DNA of 64,000 nt from NCBI RefSeq assembly GCF_000699445.3, contig NC_067195.1, forward strand, positions 68,878,591 through 68,942,590, given 5' to 3'. Positions 1 to 12,200 of this stretch are shown one piece after another. The notes under the pieces are model-generated. The model was not told the DNA's origin, did no database searches, and saw nothing but the letters and a program-made list of their open reading frames with translations. Each line of letters begins with the position of its first letter. Position 1 is the stretch's first letter. The position numbers were made by a program, and so were the translations under genes. The stretch comes from Schistosoma haematobium. Lineage: Eukaryota > Platyhelminthes > Trematoda > Strigeidida > Schistosomatidae.

Positions 1-242
1 AGGATATAAATAATTAATGGATATTTTTTTTTGTTCCCAATCTGTAAATGGAAATGCTGACCATTGGACTAAATAATGTAAAACTTTAGATGGATTTTCA
101 GTTCTTGTCAAAGTATTACTTAATCGACTTAGATATTGTGACATATTAATATGATCTAAAACTCCATGTGGTGCCAACCAACGAATACGTATACTGAATG
201 AATCCAAAATACTTAGTTCGTGTAGAATGGGTGGTCCGGGAA
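1..242 (-). CDS. Lar: LAR-like receptor exon, FN3 domain 4 (runs off window)
   Basis: After the acceptor ACCATTCAG, and with the G from the exon at 6125, the frame reads [32 protein letters not shown], then [15 protein letters not shown] and on to the window edge without a stop. VPGPP is the typical inter-FN3 linker and IRWLAP carries the conserved FN3 tryptophan. The segment between the B and C strands ([18 protein letters not shown]) is longer than in vertebrate LAR. The exon is incomplete, and its donor lies left of position 1. Confidence 0.83.
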
Positions 243-3200
243 CTGAATGGTATTAAAAATGAAATATAATAATTTGAAGAGTATAAATCAGTCATTTCTG
301 ATTTTAAAAAACTACTTCCTAAATAACAATTTTATCTTTTAGAAAATGAATGATATGCTATGGTACTATATGAACTATTTCCGAAGAAATCATTGCATCA
401 CCAACTTGAAAAATAATTGTATCATTACAGTTTAACGAATGTCATCTATATTACATCTTTTCCTACTTAAACTAAGAGTTTGACATGAACAAATTCTTCA
501 TCGGCAAGCAGAATCGGTTTACAGCCATCAATGGAATCCAGGATACAAGTTTCGACTGAATAAACATACAGTCCGATGTTGGTGTTGAATCGATTGGTGT
601 GAACGATAAGGAGTAAAATTGACCAACAATATCAGAAGTGTAACTGGAAACAAATTATTGATAAATAACAGATTGAAAAACTGGATATTTAGGGAGCAAT
701 GAACAACACATGTTGCCGAGTCACTGGCATCGGTTTTGAACCATGTAATTAAGAATCTCCAACCATCGGTTATGATGAGCTTGTCAACTACAATCGGAAA
801 CTCTACACTAATTGACAACACTTGAACCAGCAGTCAACAAATTCGTGAAGTAATATAATTTCTTGGTGTTGGACCTTATGACATTTAGCAACATACTTTA
901 CTATCCATCACAGCTTGTACCGTTACTTCCAGGCGTCTTATGGATAACACACATCTCCGCCATATGGATTATAGAAGTATCAGAAATTCTTCACGCAGTT
1001 CAATGGGTCCGGATTGTTAAATCGAAGTACAATGTACTTCATAATGCCCCATCTGCTTTTGCAATGTATTTTGACTTTCTCGGACAACTGGTAATTTTCA
1101 CAGACAACTGTGTCGTCCATAAAGTTCACAATGATTATATGTACTGAGAATTTTTTCCATAACTAAACATGTACTGAATGAAGCGAGTGTTATTCTAATT
1201 TTAGTGACTGCTCTCTGAGAGAAACTCATTTAAAATGAATCAGCTGAATGATTGGCGAGTGCAAGACATCTTTTAAATGGATGATCACAAATACAGTAGC
1301 TGAATCCTAGTAATATCAACAACTTTTCATCAACAGTAATTCTTTTAGAATATGTTTGTTATGTGAGAAAGGATTCGGAAGAAAAAGTGTAAACAACAAA
1401 GCTGTACATTAGTGTGCTAAACAAAATACCAAGTAAAGAATTAGTCTAAGGTATTTCAATTCTTCTCACTGTTAAACAGTAATACACTCATTCAAAATAA
1501 TGGAAAAAGTATCTAGTAGTCATATATTCCGAAACCCTAATCCATATCTGCGCACGTCTATTATGACCCATAGTAAAAGGGTAGAATCAGATTAAAACGA
1601 AATAGGATGAATGATTTTTTCAAGCTAACGATACTGTAGGTCTGTTTCTAATAACAAGGACTATAAAAGAAAGATACTTGATATTGAGCGGTTATAGTGA
1701 AATTAATTTAGATTATATTCGTAATAAACTACTTTATTTTATCCTTTAATATGAAAATACTCTTCTGATAGTTCCACCCACTACTGAAATAAAACGTTTT
1801 GTTCGAAGTTGATATTAGAAACCAATCATATTTAAAGTATTCTATACTTATAAAAAAACGTATTCAATGTCTTTGTGAAATAATTTCACATTTTTACTGC
1901 GTGGGTTACCAAATCTAAGTTTATAAGAAGTAGCCATATATAAGTTTCAAGACACATATTTTGGAAATGAACTTAGTTTATTTATTAATAGTCATTCTAA
2001 CGAATCAGTGAAAAGGTTAAATGGAATTTGTTTATGTTAACATTTCATTTTCAATGAAATGTTGTACCTGAATTGAGCGCAATAATTATTTACTGTCTTT
2101 TTCCCCTTCCCCCCTCTAACATTGTATGTAGTAATATAATATGTTGAGTAACCTGAGGATGACCTTCACTGTTACTATCATTAAAGAATGTGGAATGTGA
2201 ATAATATATAATTGTATTCAGATGCTTATTAAACGCATTCATCTACAATACTTTTTTTTATTTGGATTAACACTAAAGGTCATTATCTAAGGGAAACATC
2301 CTGTTTATTGCTTTTTCTTCTAACTTGTGAAAACGTTTCACCTATTTGTTTATGTAATCATAAGTAAGTTTGTAAACGAAAAAAAATATAAGTAGTACTG
2401 TGTAGATGTATAGATTGATGATTAAATAATAAGTCGACCATATGTATATATCATGCTTAAAATTCTTCCATGTGAATATAAAATAATTAATGGGCAACAA
2501 ACAAACAAAATATATGGTGTATATACGGAGACTGTTAATAATTGAATCAACATAATTATATATTTCTTTTTTTATTTGTATCCAATAGTTTAATTTCTAT
2601 TCCATTGTTGATTAATCGAATGAACTTCATTTCACCCCCATGAATGCTATGAATTGATTATTTGGTAATTGTTTGTGGTTTTATAACGTTATTGAAACAT
2701 GGAAATTTAGATGGTGGTTGGAGGTAGTCGACAGGAAACCCTGGACCCGGGTTTTGTGTTACTTGGCACTCATCAGCAAGGTGTACCTGTAATCTTGAGG
2801 GAACTGGTGCTCCCTGGCGGATTCGATCTCGTGTCACCCAGCTTCACAGTCAGAGACGTTACCACTGAGCTATCCTGTCGACTACCTCCAACCACCATCT
2901 AAATCTCAATACATAGTGCCCACAGTGTCGAGTCACTTAGACTGGTGGCCACATTGCAACATGATCGATAGCATTCGATCTGCACTAATAGGGACTAGAC
3001 AAGCATGAGATTGATCACCACCCAGTGATCAATCAATTGTGAAACATAGAAATTGTTCGTTAAAATTTTTTTAAATTGAGTTATTCACATTTATTGATAA
3101 ATTTTAACAAATGTTATCGAACTTACTATCATTTATTGCATTATAATCTGAGAGGGGTTCTGTGGATATTATAGTAAGTTAATAGATGAATTCATGAATC

Positions 3201-6200
3201 AATTGAAGCTAGACCATCATGGGAAACCTGAAAGCACTGGACGGCCGTTGGATACCGGCTAAGTGGTGTGGAGGTTAAGCGTTCGCGCGTGAGACTGATA
3301 ATTCCTGGGTTCGAATCTCGCAGGGCTGGATCTGAGAAGTCCCACAGTAGAACGAAACAGCCATCCAGTGCTTCTAGGTTTTCCATGTCGGTCTACTTTC
3401 AGTTGACTCATGAATTCATCTATTAAATTTATTGTATGGTTTCAAGATGGGTATTTGTATAATCAAACTCAAAATGTAACTTGAGTTGATAATTATACAG
3501 TGAATAGTTTTCATTTGTTGAAAATAAACGTGTCTTATAGACAGAGTTTTTTTAAGTTGTAAATATCACTCTTAACGAGGAAGATATTGTCCCACTTGAT
3601 ATTCTTCTTATTCAGTCTCTTTATTACCTTATATGAAATTAATTCTTTCAAAAGTGATGGTCTGTTAAATATTCTTTGTTGGTTCAATAATTCCAAGAGA
3701 AAGACTTAAGGTTATGTATTTTGAAAGTTATATGGCCAGACAAACATATATTAAATAGTAATGTTGCTGTTGAATTGTGACTAGTAGTAAAGTCCAGTAC
3801 CTATCACATCAAAAGTCAATGAATCATTCAAAAAGCTGATCAGTCCTAATTAGCAGATATTAATCCTTGCTATTTAGTTTTAGCCATAGTTTCCAGCTAA
3901 TAGATTCTAAATAGGATGAAATTCCTGTTTTGGATTGTAAGACACAATCTATCTGATATCACTCACATTCTTTAACATTCTGTAACCATCATAGTCCAAT
4001 AGACTAGTCATCCCGATAGAGCTTCAAAAGATAGTTATCTGATTGTAGAGCTTTGTATTTTGTTTTTAAATAATTGAGGTAGAATCATTTTTCAGAAGAC
4101 TCCTGATATACCTTGTTGATAAGTAGGAGCTAGTTGGAGAATAAGATCCACACTTTTCTGTCGATTACCATCTAATATCTCATAGTTGACAAACACCAAT
4201 GACTAGTAACCATATTAGAAAGTAACACGACTAACTTTTTTAGTTTCTTGAATCTCAAATAATACAAAAAAGCAAATAGTGCACATAATTCTCGATGTTG
4301 ACTACTTTGACTAATAAACACTAGTCAGTGATTAGGTTTGGCATAACAGTTAAATAAGTCTCTTTACTGATTGAAAACCAAGTAATCAATGGCACAAGAC
4401 TATGCATGACTTGTTGTTAAATAGCAAAAAGATGTTCATTATTATCACAAGTAATCGACGATATGTCATGTGAACGCGAAATCCTTAGATCTTATATATG
4501 ATTATGTTTATCAGTTATACTATAGTTATAAATTTGACTTACATTTTAATGATCTTCTATCATTGTAGACTTAGACTAAATTTTGAACGTGCTTAACGAA
4601 TTTTGTGACCATAAAATTAAAATAATTGAGTAAATCATTTTTATCGTTAGTTAATTAAAAGCATAAAATTTAATTACTTGTCTTAGTACTTCAATTACAT
4701 CTAAAGTATGTTTATTTATCATCCTAATACAACACAACAAACTAAACTGAGCCTTAAAGATTTACAGTAAATTCCTTCAGTCCTGATTAAAGTTGAGACT
4801 GAAAGCTTTAATGTTTAAAGTGTATTTAAAATTTAAATTATTAATATAGCTCAATCACTGAATATGTATTGACAGAATCTTAGTCCCTCCGTAATTCAAG
4901 TAAACTTTCAAGAGCAATTTGTCTAACCCTAAAAATTTTCATCTCCACGAATTTGTATTCGGTAAATAATCGTTGGTCGTATGATGTTAGAAGAAAAGGA
5001 AGAAACCAGGTAAATTCAGCTGATGAGTCTTAAATTTGACAAAACCTGCATCCTTGATCCCAATGTTAGCCACCATCCAACTAGGCTTATGATGCTTATA
5101 ACAACATTAAGGCAATTTGAACGGAATACACATTTACAAAACAGACTGATAGATTTCAGTTCTACGCACCAATGGGAAGTTTCAAACGATGAATACAAAT
5201 CAATTAGAAACAAACGTTTGTTTAGTTCGGTTACACATTAAAAAACAGTTAAGTGTTTTTACTTTCCTTAAAATAACATCAATCAGTTCATGATCTCAAT
5301 CAAAAACTTAACGATCCCCACAACCCCTATACTGATAATTACCATGTGCTTACTAGTGACTAACTTCGTGAGGAAATTCTCGGAGTTCTGGTGAGAAGCC
5401 GTGACCAGTGGAGCTAATCCGTGTCGGGTAGAGACAGGTAGCTACCTCAGTACAATGGAAGATGGTTTCGCAATTTCGTGGATTGGTTGAGGTTAGACAT
5501 TGATACCATTGGATGCCGGCTCAGTGGTCCAGTAGGTTAGACATTCGCACTCTAGACTGAAGGCCCTATGTTCGAATCGCGCTTGCGGGATCGTGCATGC
5601 GCATTGCACAGGAGGAGTCCCACAATAAGACGAAACGGCCGTCCAGTGCTTCCAGGTTTTCAGTGGTGGTCTAACATAAATCGGTTCATGATCTCAACAA
5701 AGAAAATATCAGATAATTTTATAAAAATCGCGTTCACTAACAAAACTCATATAATCTATTTAACATTAGTCGATTAGTCTTACAAAAATAATATTGTGGT
5801 GTATGCTACTAATGTCAGCGGATATAAGTAGTATGTTACACTAATCAAAAGTGAAAACTTTGGTAACATAAGGCTAGGGAGATCAAATTGAATAGAAAAC
5901 AAAAACGAAATTAGAAAACAATTGTGAATCGTAAGAATCATACAGAATGTGAAAGACAAATGATGGAAATTCGCAAATGAATTATTCAGTGTATAGTTTG
6001 CATATTTTACCAAGATACTCTGTAATTCTGTATATTAAAATATATTGGTTGTCCACCACTTGTGTTTTCATTCCTTACAATATCAGTTGTTGAAATTAAA
6101 ATTCATAAATAATTTAACACTTACCATTACTATCAGTTTGCACCATAATTTCTGCTGCAATCCCTGTGCCATATTTTGTACGAGCAGCTAAAGAAATGTG

Positions 6201-9200
6201 ATAAGTTGAATTTGGAATTAAATTTTCCATTAAATATTCAGTTAAATCAGCTGACAACTTGACCTCCATTGGTTGTTGTTTACTTTTATCGATATTCATG
6301 TCGACAGCTAAACGATATTTCAATAAATAATCTTGTAAACTAATCTTTCCAGGTAAATTAGGTGCTATCCAATTAAGATGTATCTCTTTTGGATTAAAGC
6401 TTAAACCGGTAAATTCACGAGGTTGAGAAGGAACTGATTTAGCATTAATTTAAAGCAATAATTGAAAAAAAAGGAAAAATAATGAACATGTTAACAAGTA
6501 ACAAATACAATACTAATATTTATTATAAATATTTTATGTTATTATTATGCTTAGAAACATAATAACCTATTGAATTGAATAGATTTGTATATTCTATAAC
6601 GTAGTTTGTACATGTTAACCTTTCTCAATTAATTGTTGTTTCTTATTCATTTCAAACGAATTCAATAATTTGATGATGGTTTCATAATTTCTAATCAGTT
6701 CATATAATGTGAAACAATCCGTTACAATGTGAGTTTAACTGTTAAAAAAATCATTTACGGAATGTGTGGCTGTTAATTCATAGAAAATATAAGGAGAAAG
6801 AAATAACCAATTGATTATGATTCAAAAGGTTTGATAGGGGAAAATTAGTGGTGTAATAAAAGTTTTCCCTAGGTTACATCGATCAGAGTTGTTTTTAATC
6901 TATTGCATGCATATCATAGGGAAAACGATAGATCAATATAGAGGTTAGAGATGGGGTATTAAGAAAAAAATTGTGAATCATTGATTGAGTGGACTGAAAC
7001 TTATTTTACGTGTGTTTAACTACAAACCACCTCAAAATACAATATTGTTTGGAGTAGGAATAGGTTAGGAAATAAGCAGATAATGCTTAACGAAGATGTT
7101 GCTTCAGTTCGTTAAATCATTGGCCCTCAAATTGAGTTGTTTTACTAGATAAGGACTGCCCCACAGATCCTTAAAGTGATCAAAATCAGTTATTTCAAGA
7201 GTTGGGTGACATATCTTAAAACGTCTCAATTCTTAATCTTACTCTGGATATTTACTTCCACTATTCCTCCGTACGTACCTGTTTTTCATTTTTTATCAGT
7301 TTTCAATCTTTACAACTGCCTCTGATACTACTGTTATTCTGACTGATTTTTTTTATAAACTTTGAAATTTTATCTCGTTATGCCTAATATGGTGTAAGAA
7401 ATCAGGTAGATGCTCATTCGTGTTAATGCCTTCGTTGCTCATCATTTGTTTCAGTCATTTATTCTATAAAGATAACTTTACAATTCATTTATAATAGAGC
7501 TATGAAAAAATATATCAATTCATGAAAGGGTTAGAATGATGTTAGTCATAAGAATAGTTCAAGCAATATCTTATCGCATACACATAGTTCCTTCTATTAT
7601 CTTAACCAGAGCGAGAACGAAGATTGCTGCAGAATAATATAAGTTCACCTTATTTTGTTAGGTTCTCATCAGCTGCTTATAACCTAAAATATTTGAAAAT
7701 CAACCTTGTTATAGATATTGCCATATTTATACATACGAGGATGATCAAAGATGAATATATGTATCATGATATAGTGAAGTCATAAAAATTTTGTTTCGAG
7801 TAAATGAAGTTTGGGACGGAAAGTTCCAGAACATCGAAATAGTGATGGTCTAGTTTCAATTAATTCATGATCTCAACTATTGAAATAGTTTATTTCTTCA
7901 TTTAAAATCGAATTAAAACTGGTTAATGTAAAGTAAATTAAAATAAATAACCAGAAAAATATTTATGATAGAAAGAAATAATGGAAAAAAGAAAAACAAG
8001 TATAAATTAATCATTTTTGTTTTTTTCTTTTTCCTCTTATTTCGTGACTGATTAACTTTCTTTTGTAAGTTAAATAAAAGAACTGGAGTGAAAAAAGAAG
8101 AGAAAAACTCCATCGAACATGTTTGTCTTAATTTTTTTAGCTTTACTTTTTTTTCTTCCTTTTTTCATAGAAACAAACTGTTTGTTAAAATCAAGAAAAA
8201 GTCGACTTGACGTACTTCGATTAGTTTTGTAAATTTTTTTCCCAGAAACTTGATTTTTATAAGGTAAAAAGAAAATAAAAGTAAAAACAATTTAATTAAT
8301 GATCTTTAACTAATTCTTATACGTTAGTGATGAGAAGCTTTGATGGATAAAGAAAATCTATATTGTCAATATGATCAAAGAGGATTTGATTTTGATTGAA
8401 ATCATGAACCGATTGATGTTAAACTGCCTTTGGAAACCTGGAAGCACCGAACGGCCGTATCGTCTTATTGTGGGACTCCTCAGCAGTGCGCATCTACGAG
8501 CCCGCTCGCGGGATTCAAAACCAGGGCCTTCAATCTCGCGCGCGAACTGTTGACCTACTGGAACACTGAGCCGGCATCCAATGGTGATAGTGTCTAACAT
8601 CAACCAATCCACGAAATTGCGCAACCAACTTCCATTGTACTGAGGTAGATACATATCTCCACCCGACACAGATTAGCTCCACTGGTCACGGCGAAACGAC
8701 GTCCAGTGCTTCCAGGTTTCCAAAGGTGGTCTAACATCAATCGGTTCATGATCTCAATCAAAAACGTAATAATCTCCACAACTCCTATACTAGTAGGATG
8801 TTTTTTTGTAATAAGGTCACGGATGCTCACTGCTGATAAATTTCCAACTAAGTTAAAATATCTATTGATAAATGCTTGGTTTCAGTAATTCATTAACTGA
8901 AATCATTCATTGATGAAAACATTCTCAATATTAAACTAATCGCCTCAATTAACAAAATATTCAGTAGTTATATATTCACTACTGTTTAAACTTTAAGTAA
9001 ACTATCGAATTTATACGAATATTCGTCAAGATTAGAACGAATAGTTTGACAGTAATTGAGCGCCGAGTATAGAGAAGTCATTATATGTGAAAATTATATT
9101 TGAAATATTCTCAGCGATTGAAATTTAACTAATTCCAACGTTTCGTCCAGCTAACTTGTCTGGACTTCTTCAGGGTAATAATCAAAATCAAAATTATCAA

Positions 9201-12200
9201 AGAAATATATAGCTTTTAACAATCAGGATTATACTGTGTTAAACCAATCATATTTGGGTGTTGATTTTTTGTAAAATAGGATAAAATGAGTCAGTTGACT
9301 ACAAATCATGTGATGAATTCAACTACATGGAAATACTTAACTGAGTAACAAATCGTATGTGGTATTCAAATGGCAACTACCTGGCAAATTTCGTTTGACA
9401 AGTAAATTTGGAACCTATCTCTTGTTTAAACCTGTTTTTAATATCACATGCATCGTTATTATTATTGAAAGAACTGAATGAGTTTTTAAACAATACAATT
9501 TATGTTTTGACATGTACATCGATGTTTCATTATCAATTTTTCATCCTTGAACTTGAACTTTATTTATTCCTTCATATCAATCTCTCACACATACATACAT
9601 ACACACACACTCACACACATACGATTTGTTACTCAGTTAAGTATTTCCATGTAGTTGAATTCATCACATGATTTGTAGTCAACTGACTCATTTTATCCTA
9701 TTTTACAAAAAATCAACACCCAAATATGATTGGTTTAACACAGTATAATCCTGATTGTTAAAAGCTATATATTTCTTTGATAATTTTGATTTTGATTATT
9801 ACCCTGAAGAAGTCCAGACAAGTTAGCTGGACGAAACGTTGGAATTAGTTAAATTTCAATCGCTGAGAATATTTCAAATATAATTTTCACATATAAAACT
9901 ATCGAATTTATGATAAATCTTCTTCAGCCATGTCAAGTTTGAGCCATAGTCCTATAAATGGCACTATATCAGAAGTAAATTTAAGTTGTGAGCGTGAAAA
10001 TCAGAATTTTGACTGAATACTGATACAATCATCTCAAAACATCAAAATAATGTATGGTAATCAATAATTCATAAACTGATGTACATAAAGAAACTAACGA
10101 CCGAGATTGAAGTAATCTTAACTAATTATATAAATACGCTATAAATTCATCTGATACTTATCATATTGGGTTATCAATATTTTATTTAATAACAGTTGGT
10201 TAACAAGTGTTTATTTCATTGAGTATGGATTAAATTAGAATGTTTGAAGACTAGTTGAAAGTATTCTTTACTTTGCAAAAAAATGAGGAGATTGACCCCA
10301 ACAGGGATGATTTCTGGTTTTTATTGTTTCTTTTAATAACTTATTACTATTAGAATCGTATTAGATCTTCAATTAAATGGTTCATAAGTGAAGAGAAAAT
10401 GATAGTTTTCATATGCATCAACTAAGAATTCATAGATTTAATGTTGAATAACTGAAAATGAAAATCCTACTTTAAAAAGAGCATTAAGATATTGTTCTTG
10501 AGTGAAACGATTTTCAACAAAAATATCCGAAATTATCCTTCATTGAAACAAAAGGAAAATAAGTTCTTTAAGGACGATTCAGTTAATATCGACTGATTGC
10601 TTACCGATTTCAACATAGAAAAATGACAACTTTTGTGGTTTTAAACAGTTGAGATCATGAGTCAATTGAGGCTAGACCACTGTGGAAAACCTGGAAGCAC
10701 TGGACGGCCGTTTCGCCCTACTGCGGGACTCCTCAGCAGTGCGCATCCACAACCCTGACTCGTGAGATTCGAACCCAGAACCTAAAAGTCTCGCGCGCGA
10801 GCACTTAACAACTAGACCACTGAGCCGACATCCAACGGTGTTAATCTCTAACTTCAACTAATCCACGAAATTGAGCGTCACATCCATCATTGTGATCAGT
10901 GAGTTACTACCTCAAAACTGACCCGGCTGAACTCCACTGGTCAATGCTTCTCACTAGAACTCCAGGATATACCTCTTGAAGCCAGTCAATAGTGAGCATA
11001 TATTGATTAGTATCAGAGGGGGTTTTGTGGAGATTGTAGTAATTTAAACAGTTGAGATCATGAGTCAATTGCCATGGTTTTGTTGAGTTCATCAGTGTTA
11101 TTGATTGACTGTATACAAGTTTTTTAGAAAACAAATTCTAGATGTACCTTACACGGTTTAGTTACTCTGATTATTCTTTTTCAGTAAGGATAACTTCTAA
11201 TTTTAGAGTGTTCTATCAGTAGTCTGGTCATATGATGAAATCAGTTAACACATGAACTAAATCTTTTGAAGCCTGATGAATATGTTATAGAAATAAAATT
11301 TAATTTCAGGCTTCAAATATCAATTCTATAGGAAATTTTCATTTTTCTATGTTTATTTATATGACCTCATAAAATGTAAATAGATAGCCATAAATTGTTG
11401 TAATTCTCTCTTATTGCAACCCAGCTATTCCTATTGCTTATTATTCTTGGACACTAATTCATTCGACAAGTCCCCAAATCAGGACACGGTTGAACAGGAA
11501 AGAAATTATATTCCAAATAACAAGGTTAGATGGAAGCAAGAAGCACAATAAGAAAAGCGTTAGCATATTTATAGTTTTTACATGAGAAGATTCTAGAGTG
11601 TTCTTCAAGGATCGGCTAGCTCTGATTGGATAAGAATTAGTCAATCAGCGTGCACCAACTCGATGATGCATGGAGCTTGCTTTAGCCCAATCTATGTCCC
11701 ACTAACACAAACTCTACAGCTAAAATATTTGATCTAGAATTTATTTGAATTGATGATAAAGTGTTATCAATCTTATGACATCAATTAAAGTTATTGAAAA
11801 GATGTGAATCTATCAGCTTTCACTATGAGACACCATGGTAACCAATCGATTTTCAGAAAAATTAAGTTTACAATTTACACTGACTGATCAATGTTATAAT
11901 TTTTGCCTTTGAGAAATAACCCAGTTGTGAAACTCACGTTGTAATGTCATCAAGTTTCGAATTTTACTGGGATCACCATCTTCCCTAGTATTGTAGTTAG
12001 GTATTACCAAAGCGTAACAACTATCTTGGTCGGCATTAACCCCCTCACATTTAATATTTAACAACTGAACTATATACTGCATTTTACCTATTCCATTGCA
12101 AATGCAAGTGCGAAACAAGCCTACAAACGGCAAACTCATAGTATTTCGCAATAAACCCTAGTAACACGGCAACGGTATCGATCATTGGTTTTGAGATTAT

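Larger units (their letters stand above)
243..6124. other. Intron between FN3-3 and FN3-4 exons
   Basis: The only assigned repeats are the inverted-repeat tRNA/hammerhead-like element at 2700-2910, family A copies at 3146-3427 and 5285-5715, and an old Sm-alpha-like relic at 5035-5190. The stretch 480-1150 is less AT-rich than its surroundings and has short open frames on both strands; it resembles a decayed mobile element but was not identified. Stretches 1150-2700, 3430-5030 and 5720-6124 show only AT-rich sequence. Confidence 0.7.

Noticed and set aside
863..1147. 94-codon plus-strand open frame
   Set aside because: No recognisable domain or homologue, lies inside an intron, and sits in a block that looks like decayed mobile DNA.
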